A stretch of 64,000 nt of DNA from an uncultured Collinsella sp. (GTDB taxonomy: Bacteria; Actinomycetota; Coriobacteriia; Coriobacteriales; Coriobacteriaceae). Position 1 is the stretch's first letter. Every line of letters begins with the position of its first letter. The position numbers and the translations under genes are program-made. Shown one piece after another: positions 1 to 8,224 of the stretch. The notes below the pieces were generated by a model. The model worked only from the letters and a program-made list of their open reading frames with translations, made no database searches and was not told the origin of the DNA. The stretch lies in contig CATWVA010000001.1 of NCBI GenBank assembly GCA_958354105.1, positions 240,944-304,943 of the forward strand, given 5' to 3'.

Positions 1-230
1 GACACTTTTCCGGATGAAAGCCGAATAATCACTTGGGAAACCAACGCCGTTCACGCGTCATTTCGCAGGCGGCGCTTGATTTCTGTCCGTACACGTTGAT
101 AGGCTTTCTCTTGCCCGCAAGCAGCGGGCGCGTTTTATCCAGAGTCGGGGTAGAGAGTTGGCTCCACGATCCCGACGCCAACCGGCCAAGAGGCACGGTG
201 GCCCTGCCAACATCGATGAAAGGAGTCCGT

Positions 231-683
231 ATGGACAATTTCTCCGTGCGCAGCGAGCGCAATTTCCACAACCTGACAGCCAAGCCAAAACGAATGCATC
301 TTCTAGACGAGCCGAGCGGCTACACCTCGGCTTTGGTGAAGAACGGCCTCTCCCACCAGATGCGCTTTACCATACAGAAGCTCGAGGAAGAGCTCTGTGC
401 TGCTGGCAACCTACATGTTCTGCAGATCAAGCTGCTCGGAGACGACTCGCGCGAACCATCCAACTGGAAGCTCTTCGCCGACGGCGCATGCATCGCGAAC
501 GGTTCAGGAGAATTTGCCCGTGAATGCTTCTGCGAGGGAGCCGAGGTGTTCCTGGACCTGTGCCGCGACGCCGTCGACGCGGCCGAGCTGTGCCAGTGGA
601 GCCAAAGGGAGTACGGGCTGCTGAGTGCAGCGCGCGGGATTGCGGAGGTGCAGGTAGGCGGACCGAGCCACTCGTCATACTGA
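231..683 (+). CDS. Hypothetical protein, 150 aa
   Basis: I do not recognise a family. The reading frame is open from position 33, but the ATG at 231 is preceded by AGGAG with a 5-nt gap and begins MDNFSVRSERN, so I place the start there. The protein is soluble, mixed acidic and basic, with no membrane segment or signal peptide. It carries several Cys residues (for example FARECFCEGAEVFLDLC) but no regular metal-binding spacing. The gene stands alone on the + strand and converges on the exonuclease gene downstream. The 230 bases before it hold no recognisable gene. Existence of the gene is likely; its function is unknown. Confidence 0.6.
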   Translation: MDNFSVRSERNFHNLTAKPKRMHLLDEPSGYTSALVKNGLSHQMRFTIQKLEEELCAAGNLHVLQIKLLGDDSREPSNWKLFADGACIANGSGEFARECFCEGAEVFLDLCRDAVDAAELCQWSQREYGLLSAARGIAEVQVGGPSHSSY

Positions 684-754
684 TTGACGCTTCGATTCAA
701 ACAGCAGGGCGGAGTCGCGCTTACAGCCCCGCCATGCCAAACCGAATGGCGTTC

Positions 755-1435
755 TCAAAAGGCCTGCCTCCCCTCCGCCTTCGGCCTCAGCAGCAGATCG
801 CCCAGCTCGGGGCACTTGCTGGAAAGGCGCGTCTGAGCTCGCTCGCCTATCCCCCACCGCTGACGGACTTCCTGGGCGCGCGGACTCACGTGATAGTCCC
901 CCTCCATCATCTGCTTGAGCAGCTTAGCGGTTACGCGCGCATCGGCCAGGGCGCTGTGGGCGTGGCCCGTCGACTCGTCGAACTCGATGCCAAACCACGT
1001 CGCCGCGTCACTCAAAGAAACACACCCGTGGCTGCCCACGTCCATAATCGAAGTGTAAAACGCCTGCAGGTCGGCCCAATCCGTAGGAAATGCGGCAAGA
1101 TCGATGTGTTTTGCCTGGCACTCGGTCAAAAGCTGTCGACGATCCGCCCCGCTCCAACAGACCACCTGGGCGGAGTAGCGACCGATCCAATCGCCGAGCC
1201 TTTTGATCACCACATAGAGCGGATCGGCCATCGCAGTGTCCACGGCCGATATCCCCGCAAGCTCGCGGACGGGAAACGCAACGCCTTCGGTAAATTCTGT
1301 CTGCACAAACTGCGAGAAATCGCCCATAACGTTGCCGTGATAGTCGAGCTTGACGGCGCCGACCTCGATAATCTCATTGCGCAGTCCACGGCGCTGGCGC
1401 TGCTTTGGCACCGGCGCAAACTCAAAGTCCAGCAC
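755..1435 (-). CDS. DEDDh-family 3'-5' exonuclease (DnaQ/KapD-like)
   Basis: A single-domain exonuclease of the RNase T/DnaQ superfamily that would remove nucleotides from 3' ends using two metal ions. The motifs are visible in order: ExoI as LDFEF at the extreme N-terminus, ExoII around the central Asp residues, and ExoIII as the H-A-x5-DA pattern in GHAHSALADARVTAKLL. The start is uncertain. The GTG at 1435 leaves only two residues before the catalytic Asp and has no good ribosome site. The same frame is open upstream (reading AIDTTNFARQIV) to a stop near 1502 with no ATG, so translation may begin at a non-ATG codon such as CTG there. The substrate cannot be told from sequence. Confidence 0.8.
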   Translation of the reverse strand: MLDFEFAPVPKQRQRRGLRNEIIEVGAVKLDYHGNVMGDFSQFVQTEFTEGVAFPVRELAGISAVDTAMADPLYVVIKRLGDWIGRYSAQVVCWSGADRRQLLTECQAKHIDLAAFPTDWADLQAFYTSIMDVGSHGCVSLSDAATWFGIEFDESTGHAHSALADARVTAKLLKQMMEGDYHVSPRAQEVRQRWGIGERAQTRLSSKCPELGDLLLRPKAEGRQAF

Positions 1436-1698
1436 AATCTGGCGCGCAAAGTTCGTCGTATCGATAGCCGAGATACACGGCGCCTTTTTCAGATGACACG
1501 GTTAGGGCCTTCCTCCGTTGCTTGCCGTTCGTTTCTCGAACGGTCATATCACAGTAAGCGTAGCTGCCCGTGCGAACACAAAATTGCGCGGCGGCGCCGT
1601 TGCGGGTCCTGGGACGCATGTTCCATTTGAGGCTCTGCCGGAAAGCGCATCCCATTCTGAGCGCCAATTCCGGGACACAGTTTCCGCTCCAAGCAAAA
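1436..1698. other. Intergenic stretch without a recognised gene
   Basis: This stretch separates the exonuclease start from the terminator of the purine operon. It contains a small 7-bp hairpin (1525-1531 with 1537-1543) and a GGAGG-like sequence near 1510 on the minus strand. That sequence could serve a different frame starting GTG near 1502, which closes at a stop inside the exonuclease gene. I see no RNA gene. Confidence 0.4.
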
Positions 1699-1726
1699 GG
1701 CCCCGGCTCGCGATGGAGCCGGGGCC
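1699..1726 (-). terminator. Rho-independent terminator after the purine operon
   Basis: Eleven-base-pair GC-rich stem (GGCCCCGGCTC at 1699-1709 with its complement at 1716-1726) and a 6-nt loop. On the minus strand it is followed by TTTTGC. It lies 70 bases after the stop of the molybdo-hydroxylase gene, so it should end the purine transcript. Confidence 0.85.
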
Positions 1727-1795
1727 AAAGGCGCAGTGTATGCAGTTGGTGTTGAGCGCGGACGGTCCGTCAGCAATGGGCGTCCGTGTTCTACC

Positions 1796-4573
1796 CTACC
1801 CGCGGTTGCGGACGCGGCTGTAGGGCGTATCCACCATGGGTAGATCGGGACGCAGCTTGCCGTCGAATGCGCGATAGGCGTTCTGCACGGCGGGCGCCGT
1901 GGGGATCGTTGCAATCTCGCCGATGCCCTTGCCGCCGTATGCCACAGGCAGTAGCTCGTCCTTCTCCACGTAGATGGCGTGGATATCCGGAATCTCGGGC
2001 GCACGGAACAGTCCGAGCGTGCCGTACCTGGCTTGGGGCACGCAGTCCTTGAGCGGCCAGTCCTCAGTCAGCGCATAGCCCATACCCATGAGCACGCCGC
2101 CTTCGATCTGACCCTGGATGGAGATGGGGTTGACCACCTTGCCGGAATCGTGCGCGGCATAGACCTCGCTCACGCGGCCGTCATCATCCAAAATGACCAC
2201 ATGCGTGGCAAAGCCGTAGCAGATGTGGCTCTTGGGGTTGGGAACGTCAGCGCCCAGCTTGTCGGTCGGCTCCAGGTACACGTAGCCGAACTCGCAGCCC
2301 TCGAGCGCCTTGATGGCGATCGCGGGATCCTGAGGATGCATACCCTGGCCGGCGACGAGTTCCTGCGTGCGCAGCTGGTAGGCGCGGCCGTCGTCGTACT
2401 CGATCTTGATGCCGTCGCCATGTGCGTTCACGGGAGCATCGGGCGCAGGCTTACCGGCCTCGATGCCGACCATGGCATCGCGCAGCAGGAAGGCGGCACC
2501 GCGCACGGCCTCGCCGGTCACGACCGTCTGACGCGAGCCAGACGTGGTGCCGGAGTCGGGAGCGTTCTCGGTGGAACACTCGCCGTTGGCAATGTAGCGA
2601 AGCGGCAGACCGCATGCCTCGGCAACGTCCTGCAAAAAGACGGTGTTGCAGCCCTGGCCGATGTCGGATGTGGCGGCATAGACCACGGCCACGCCGTCCT
2701 CGATGCGAATCTTGCAGCGGCCGGCATCGGGCAGGCCCACGCCCACACCGGCATTCTTCATGGCGCAGGCAATGCCAGCGTGTCCGGGATGCGCGTAGTA
2801 GGCATCCTTGACCTCGAGCAGCGTCTCCTTAAGCGCCGTGGAGCAGTCGGCGATCTGGCCGTTGGGCAGAACCTCGCCCGGCTCGATGGCATTACGGTAA
2901 CGAATCTCCCACGGGTCCAGGCCGACCTTCTCTGACAGCAAGTCGATCAGGCTCTCGAGCGCAAACTCGGACTGGCAAACGCCAAAGCCGCGGTACGCGC
3001 CGGCGGGCGGGTTGTTGGTGTAGTAGCCAAAACCGCGAATGTCGGTGTTCTGGTACTTGTAGGGGCCGACGGCATGCGTGCAGGCGCGCTCGAGCACCGG
3101 GCCGCACAGCGACGCGTAGGCGCCGGTGTCAAAGTTGATCTCGCAGTCCAGACCGGTAAAGTTGCCCTCGGCGTCGCAGCCCAGCGTAAAGGTACCGTCC
3201 ATGGCATGGCGCTTGGGATGGAAAGCGAGCGACTCGGCACGCGTGAGCTTGCACTTCACAGGACGCTGGAACTTATATGCGGCGAGCGCGGCCAGATGCT
3301 GGATGGACACGTCCTCCTTGCCGCCAAAGCCGCCACCCACAAGCATGGTCTCGACGACCACACGCTCGGGTTCGTTGTCCCAGCCAAACATGTGGGCACA
3401 CTCTTTGCGCGTGTCGTAGGCACCCTGGTCGGTCGACCGCACCTTGACGCCGTTCTTGTACGGGAAGGCGACGGCGCACTCGGGCTCCAAGAAGGCATGC
3501 TCGGTAAAGGGCGTGGTAAAGCGCTGCGTCACGGTAAACGCGCTCTCCGCCAGCGCCTTGGCGGCGTCGCCGCGCGTCACGTGACGGCTCTGGCACACGT
3601 TGTCCTTGAGCTCCACCGTGTTGCCAAAGGCAAAGAAGCTGTCATGCAGGCGTGGGGCATCGGCGGCCCTGGCCTCGACAATGTTGCGCACGGGCTCCAG
3701 CGGCTCGTAATCGATCTTTACGAGCTTCTTGGCCTTCTCGAGCGTCGCCTCGTCCTCGGCAACCGCCAGCACGATGGCGTCACCCACGCAGCGGGTGATA
3801 TCGCCCTGGGCGATCATGACGTCCCAGTCCTGGATAAGGTGGCCGACCTGGTTGACCGGCACGTCCTCGGCGCGCAGGATGCCCACCACACCGGGCAGGG
3901 CCTCGGCCTTGGAGGTATCGATGGAGAGCACGCGGGCGCGCGGGTACTTGGAGCGCACGGCGCTGGCGTAGGTCAGACCCGGTTGATCGAGCTCGTCGAT
4001 GTCATCGGGGTATTTACCCTCGCCGAGCACCTTCTTGCGCACGTCAATACGGAAGGCGCGCTTGCCCACACCGTAATCGTCGCCGCGCTCCAGGCCCTCG
4101 TCGATCTGCTTTTCGCCGCGGAGCACCGCAGCAGCCAGTGAAATGCCCTCGATGATCTTCTTGTAGCCGGTGCAGCGGCAGACGTTGCCGCGAATGGCGT
4201 ACTTGATCTGTTCCTCGGTGGGCTCGGGATCCTCGGCGATGAGCGCTGCACCCGCCATGACCATACCGGGGATGCAAAAACCGCACTGCACGGCGCCCAC
4301 GGCGCCAAAGGCGTACACAAAGGCCTCGCGCACGTCCTGGGGCAGGCCCTCGACGGTCACGATGTTGCGGCCGGCGGCAAGAGCAGTGGTCAGAACGCAC
4401 GCCTTCACAGCCGCACCGTCTACATGGATGGTGCAGGTACCGCAGGCGCCCTCGGAGCAGCCGTCCTTAGCGGAATGGATGTGCAGGTCGTCGCGCAAGT
4501 AGCGGAGCAGCGGCTTGTTCTGAGTCGTCGTGCGCTCGACGCCGTTAACGGTAAAAGTGAATTCCTGTGCCAT
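1796..4573 (-). CDS. xdhD: Molybdenum hydroxylase, xanthine dehydrogenase XdhD type (2Fe-2S domains fused to Mo-binding domain)
   Basis: A xanthine-oxidase-family enzyme that hydroxylates a purine or related heterocycle at a molybdopterin centre. The N-terminus carries both 2Fe-2S domains: Cys39, 44, 47 and 59 (plant ferredoxin type) and Cys97, 100, 132 and 134. The molybdopterin part follows directly, with GGGFGGKE, PAGAYRGFG and the catalytic Glu in GKGIGEIA near the C-terminus. There is no FAD domain, as in E. coli XdhD and the group annotated as selenium-dependent xanthine dehydrogenases. Electrons must therefore leave through another protein, presumably the polyferredoxin and YgfK encoded upstream in the same operon. 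The ATG at 4573 follows AAGGGA. The 925-aa length fits the family. The substrate (xanthine, hypoxanthine or urate in reverse) is inferred from the neighbours. Confidence 0.9.
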   Translation of the reverse strand: MAQEFTFTVNGVERTTTQNKPLLRYLRDDLHIHSAKDGCSEGACGTCTIHVDGAAVKACVLTTALAAGRNIVTVEGLPQDVREAFVYAFGAVGAVQCGFCIPGMVMAGAALIAEDPEPTEEQIKYAIRGNVCRCTGYKKIIEGISLAAAVLRGEKQIDEGLERGDDYGVGKRAFRIDVRKKVLGEGKYPDDIDELDQPGLTYASAVRSKYPRARVLSIDTSKAEALPGVVGILRAEDVPVNQVGHLIQDWDVMIAQGDITRCVGDAIVLAVAEDEATLEKAKKLVKIDYEPLEPVRNIVEARAADAPRLHDSFFAFGNTVELKDNVCQSRHVTRGDAAKALAESAFTVTQRFTTPFTEHAFLEPECAVAFPYKNGVKVRSTDQGAYDTRKECAHMFGWDNEPERVVVETMLVGGGFGGKEDVSIQHLAALAAYKFQRPVKCKLTRAESLAFHPKRHAMDGTFTLGCDAEGNFTGLDCEINFDTGAYASLCGPVLERACTHAVGPYKYQNTDIRGFGYYTNNPPAGAYRGFGVCQSEFALESLIDLLSEKVGLDPWEIRYRNAIEPGEVLPNGQIADCSTALKETLLEVKDAYYAHPGHAGIACAMKNAGVGVGLPDAGRCKIRIEDGVAVVYAATSDIGQGCNTVFLQDVAEACGLPLRYIANGECSTENAPDSGTTSGSRQTVVTGEAVRGAAFLLRDAMVGIEAGKPAPDAPVNAHGDGIKIEYDDGRAYQLRTQELVAGQGMHPQDPAIAIKALEGCEFGYVYLEPTDKLGADVPNPKSHICYGFATHVVILDDDGRVSEVYAAHDSGKVVNPISIQGQIEGGVLMGMGYALTEDWPLKDCVPQARYGTLGLFRAPEIPDIHAIYVEKDELLPVAYGGKGIGEIATIPTAPAVQNAYRAFDGKLRPDLPMVDTPYSRVRNRG

Positions 4574-4585
4574 GGTGATTCCCTT

Positions 4586-5065
4586 CTACACGCCGGCGGC
4601 GATGCCGGTGCGGTCGTGGATGGCGCCATGCGGGCAGACGACAGCGCACATGCCACACGACAGGCAGTCCGCGCCGTCGATATGGGCGCAGTTGTCCTCG
4701 ATGCGGATAGCGCTGGCAGGGCACTTTTTGGCGCACATACCGCAACCGATGCAGCTCGTGTCGCAGATCTTGCGCGCAATGGCGCCCTTGTCGGTGTTGT
4801 TGCAGCGCACCAGGATGTTCTGGTAGCCGGGAACGAAGGCAATCACGCGCTGTGGACACGCCATGCCGCACAGGCCACAGCCCGTGCACTTTGAGCGATC
4901 CACGCGGGCGATGCCATCGACCAGCGCAATGGCGCCGTGGGGGCAGGCCGTGACACAGGCGCCACAGCCAATGCAGCCTTCGCTGCAGCGGGCGTCGCCA
5001 CCTGCGGAAGCACAGCCGCTTCCGCAGGCAACGTAGGCCACGTTATGTTGAATGGATTTGGCCAT
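4586..5065 (-). CDS. Polyferredoxin with four 4Fe-4S motifs
   Basis: A 159-aa soluble electron carrier. Four CxxCxxCxxxCP motifs are visible: CIGCGACVTACP, CTGCGLCGMACP, CIGCGMCAKKCP and CLSCGMCAVVCP. Extra Cys residues near the N-terminus (CGSGC) could bind a further cluster. The middle part, including CNNTDKGAIARKIC, resembles the C-terminal region of RnfB-type proteins. The gene lies 12 nt upstream of the molybdo-hydroxylase and 10 nt downstream of ygfK, so all three should be made together. The likely job is to pass electrons between the hydroxylase and YgfK. That role is inferred from gene order. Confidence 0.88.
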   Translation of the reverse strand: MAKSIQHNVAYVACGSGCASAGGDARCSEGCIGCGACVTACPHGAIALVDGIARVDRSKCTGCGLCGMACPQRVIAFVPGYQNILVRCNNTDKGAIARKICDTSCIGCGMCAKKCPASAIRIEDNCAHIDGADCLSCGMCAVVCPHGAIHDRTGIAAGV

Positions 5066-5075
5066 AAGGGGTCCC

Positions 5076-8075
5076 TTATTTCTTAAGAAGATACGGATAG
5101 CTGTCGCGCACGGCCCTGATGGTCAGGCGGACGGCCTCGGGAAGACCGGTGTTGACGGCATCGACCGAGACGGTGCGGACCGTGCCGGCGACGCGGACTT
5201 TAAAGTGGTCCTCGTCCACGGCCAGGAAGCCCTCGTTCTCGGAGTTCTCCATGTCCTGCTCGCTCCAGAACAGGGTGAGCTTGTCCTTATAGGGACGACC
5301 CTCCTGGTAGGGGCAGAACACGGCGCAGTTGCCGCACTCGTTGCACATGCCGTCGATGTGGACGACCTGATGCTTGGCCAGGCCCGGCACCTTAATTGCC
5401 ACGTTGGCGCGGTTGGGGCACACGTCGCAGCAGACCTCGCACACCGAGCCGCAGCCCAGGCAGCGAGTCTTGGTGCAGTTGCTCTTGTCACGGCACAGCG
5501 ACCCCTTGCGCTCGTAGCAGGCGTCCTCGCGACCGGCCCGCTCGTTGCAGTCGGCGTACTTGTTAAAGTCCACGCCAGCGATGGCACGGGCGACCTCGGC
5601 GGCGTCGGCGATAGCCTCGACCACGGTGGCAGGACCGCGGCGGCAGTCACCGGCAGCCCAAACGCCCTCGACGCCGGTGGAGGTGGCGGCAAGACGGCCG
5701 CGACGGTCGTGCTCGACGCCCGCGGCATCGTACAGGCTGGCATCGATGCCCTCGCCCACAGCGCAGATCACCGTGGTGGCGGAAAGCTCGACGGTCTCGC
5801 CCGTGGCGACGGGGCTGCGACGGCCGCTTGCATCCGGCTCGCCAAGCTCCATAACGTCGCAGGTCAGCACGGCACCGTTGAGTACCTTGGGCGCCAGCAG
5901 CTCGCAGAACTCAACGCCGTCGGCAAGAGCAAGATCGAGCTCTTCCTCGTCGGCGGGCATTTGCTTCTTGGTGCGGCGATACACCAGGCGCACGTTCTTC
6001 ACACCTGCCAGGCGCTTGGCCACGCGGGCCGCGTCCATAGCGGTGTTGCCGGCGCCAATAACCACGACGTCCTCGCCCAGCTCGAGCTTCTCGCCCTTCT
6101 TGGCGGCCTCGAGGAACTCCAGCACGTCGAGCTCGGCACCCTCGCCCAGGCCCGCAGAGCCGGGCATCCAGGCACCGGTGGCCACGACCACGTCGGTAAA
6201 GCCCTGGGCCTTGAGTTTGTCGATGGAATCCACGCGAGCGTTGAGCTCCACCTTGGCGCCAAAGGCCAGGCAGAGCTCGGCATCGTGGGAGATATCGTCG
6301 CTCGCGATACGGAACTCGGGGATCACGTGACGGACCACGCCGCCGAGAGAGTCGCGGGCCTCGAAGATGGTGACGGGCACGCCGGCACGCGTCAGGAAGA
6401 ACGCCGTCGCCAGACCGGCCGGGCCGCCGCCGATAACGGCAACGTTGCGCTCGCCGTCGCTGGCAATGGCCTGGGCGCGCAGCTTGGGCAGCACGGCGGT
6501 CATGGCCTCGCGGGCGGCCTTGAGCTTGCTGGCGCGAATCTGGGCGCCCTCGGGCTCGTAGAACGCACGCTCGCAGGCACGGCCGCAGGGATGCGGGCAG
6601 ATGGTGCCGGTAATGAACGGCAGGGCGTTGCGCTCGATGATGATGTTGAGCGCGTCCTCGTAGCGGCCCTCGTCAACAGCCGCCAGGTAGGCGGGAATAT
6701 CCTGCTGGATGGGGCAGCTCGTGCGGCACGGCGTGGTAAAGCAGTCGGAAAGCGGGCTCTTGCCGGCGACCTTGCGGTCGGGCAGCGGGCGCAGCGGCTT
6801 CTTGTAGAGCGGGTTGGTGAGCGAGTCGGTCTGGATCGCAGTCACGGCCTCGAGAGAGACGCCCGCGAACGGCTTGCCGTCCAGATCGGTAAACTCGCCG
6901 GCCATCTGGCTAAAGCGCTCGTAGCCACCGGGCTTGAGTACGTCGGTCGCCAGGGTAACGGGCCAAATGCCGGCATCGTACAGGGCACGGATGTTGTAGA
7001 CCGTGGCACCACCGGAGTAGCTGATGCGCAGCTTGCCGTCAAACTGATCGGTAATGCGGCGGGCAGCCTCGATGGTCAGCGAGAACAGCGAACGGCCGGA
7101 CATATACATCTCGGTGGAAGGCAGCTCGTTCCTCGTCACGTCGACGGGGAACGTGTTGGTCAGCTTGACGCCAAACTCCAGGCCGCGCTCGGCGCACAGG
7201 GCAATCAGGCGCTCGAACATGGGCACGGCGTCGACCCACTGCAGGTCCTCGCGGAAGTGCGTGTCATCGAAGACGATGTAGTCAAAGCCCAGCTCGTTGA
7301 GGCGCTGGCGGGCAAACTCATAGCCCAGCAGCGTGGGGTTGCACTTGATGTAGGTATTGAGGCCCTTCTCGGTGATGAGGTAGGTCGCAATGCGCTCGAT
7401 CTCGGCGGGCGGGCAGCCGTGCAGGGTAGACTCGGTGATGGAGTTGGAGACGCGCGCCGGAATGGACTCGACAAACGCAGCGTCGACATGCTCAAACTTG
7501 TCCAGGTTGGCAAGCGCCCAGACACGGCACTCGTTCCAGACGTCGGAGCCGCTGGCATCCTTCATGCCCTCGATGTAGGCGTCGACCTTGGGGCTCTTAA
7601 TGCCCTCCAGGTCATAGCCCACCGACATGTTGAAGACAAAGCCGTCCGGGCTACCCAGACCGTACTCGCGAGCGATCAGGTGGCAGGCAAACCATGCCTT
7701 CACGTACTCGGCAAAGGCCTGCGGAACCTCGAGCTCGGTCGACCATTCGCAGTTGTAGCACTCGTCCTGAGCCACGATGCAGGGCTTGTTGACGCACTTG
7801 GAGAGCTCCTCGCCGTCCATAACCTGGACGGTCTTGAGCTCAAAGAAGCGAGAACCGGCCACATAAGAGGCCACGATGTTCTGGGCCAGCTGCGTATTGG
7901 GACCGGCAGCCGGGCCAAACGGAGTCTCGATGCGCTCGTCAAAAATGGGAAGCGCACCCTCCTGGTTGGTCGTGACCATCTTACGCACGCCAAAGATGGC
8001 GTCCTGGGTCTTGTGCTCCTCGATGATCCAGTTCATCAGCTGCGAAAACGGGATCGGCCTCATGATGTCGCTCAT
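5076..8075 (-). CDS. ygfK: YgfK-family flavo-iron-sulfur oxidoreductase (annotated as putative selenate reductase subunit)
   Basis: A 999-aa multidomain redox protein. Residues 1-420 form a dihydroorotate-dehydrogenase-like TIM-barrel region. Residues 440-510 hold a Cys cluster (Cys445, 450, 454, 493, 497, 501) like that of the glutamate synthase small subunit. GGGPAG at 549-554 starts an FAD-binding fold, and a second nucleotide-binding motif, VVIGAGNTAMDAARVA, follows. The C-terminus has ferredoxin-like motifs (CLGCGSVCEVCCDVCP, CNECGNCAVFCP). The frame is open further upstream, but the ATG at 8075 has GAGGAG eight bases before it and begins MSDIMRPIPF as in the family. The protein is known from purine and urate catabolic clusters of anaerobes, where it is thought to connect NAD(P)H with the molybdo-enzyme. 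No direct evidence for selenate as a substrate is visible. Confidence 0.92.
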   Translation of the reverse strand: MSDIMRPIPFSQLMNWIIEEHKTQDAIFGVRKMVTTNQEGALPIFDERIETPFGPAAGPNTQLAQNIVASYVAGSRFFELKTVQVMDGEELSKCVNKPCIVAQDECYNCEWSTELEVPQAFAEYVKAWFACHLIAREYGLGSPDGFVFNMSVGYDLEGIKSPKVDAYIEGMKDASGSDVWNECRVWALANLDKFEHVDAAFVESIPARVSNSITESTLHGCPPAEIERIATYLITEKGLNTYIKCNPTLLGYEFARQRLNELGFDYIVFDDTHFREDLQWVDAVPMFERLIALCAERGLEFGVKLTNTFPVDVTRNELPSTEMYMSGRSLFSLTIEAARRITDQFDGKLRISYSGGATVYNIRALYDAGIWPVTLATDVLKPGGYERFSQMAGEFTDLDGKPFAGVSLEAVTAIQTDSLTNPLYKKPLRPLPDRKVAGKSPLSDCFTTPCRTSCPIQQDIPAYLAAVDEGRYEDALNIIIERNALPFITGTICPHPCGRACERAFYEPEGAQIRASKLKAAREAMTAVLPKLRAQAIASDGERNVAVIGGGPAGLATAFFLTRAGVPVTIFEARDSLGGVVRHVIPEFRIASDDISHDAELCLAFGAKVELNARVDSIDKLKAQGFTDVVVATGAWMPGSAGLGEGAELDVLEFLEAAKKGEKLELGEDVVVIGAGNTAMDAARVAKRLAGVKNVRLVYRRTKKQMPADEEELDLALADGVEFCELLAPKVLNGAVLTCDVMELGEPDASGRRSPVATGETVELSATTVICAVGEGIDASLYDAAGVEHDRRGRLAATSTGVEGVWAAGDCRRGPATVVEAIADAAEVARAIAGVDFNKYADCNERAGREDACYERKGSLCRDKSNCTKTRCLGCGSVCEVCCDVCPNRANVAIKVPGLAKHQVVHIDGMCNECGNCAVFCPYQEGRPYKDKLTLFWSEQDMENSENEGFLAVDEDHFKVRVAGTVRTVSVDAVNTGLPEAVRLTIRAVRDSYPYLLKK

Positions 8076-8174
8076 AGTGAGCTCCTCTCTGTAACGCCCG
8101 GCGAGACCGCGCGGCGGGCGCAAATACGGTGTAGCGCTAGCACAGCGCCGGCGACCCCGCGGAGGCCGCCTATA

Positions 8175-8208
8175 CGCGCGTCGGATGCGGCGAAACATCC
8201 GACGCGCG
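8175..8208 (-). promoter_or_regulatory. Strong intercistronic hairpin between ssnA and ygfK
   Basis: A perfect 13-bp stem (8175-8187 with 8196-8208, CGCGCGTCGGATG and its complement) and an 8-nt loop, lying 16 nt after the ssnA stop. No U-tract follows on the minus strand. It is therefore more likely an mRNA processing or stability structure, or a partial attenuator, than a simple terminator. Confidence 0.6.
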
Positions 8209-8224
8209 CGAATCTACTTGTGAA

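Noticed and set aside
1..230. Structured RNA upstream of the first hypothetical gene
   Set aside because: Some complementary stretches exist, but no recognised RNA or riboswitch consensus and no clear terminator.
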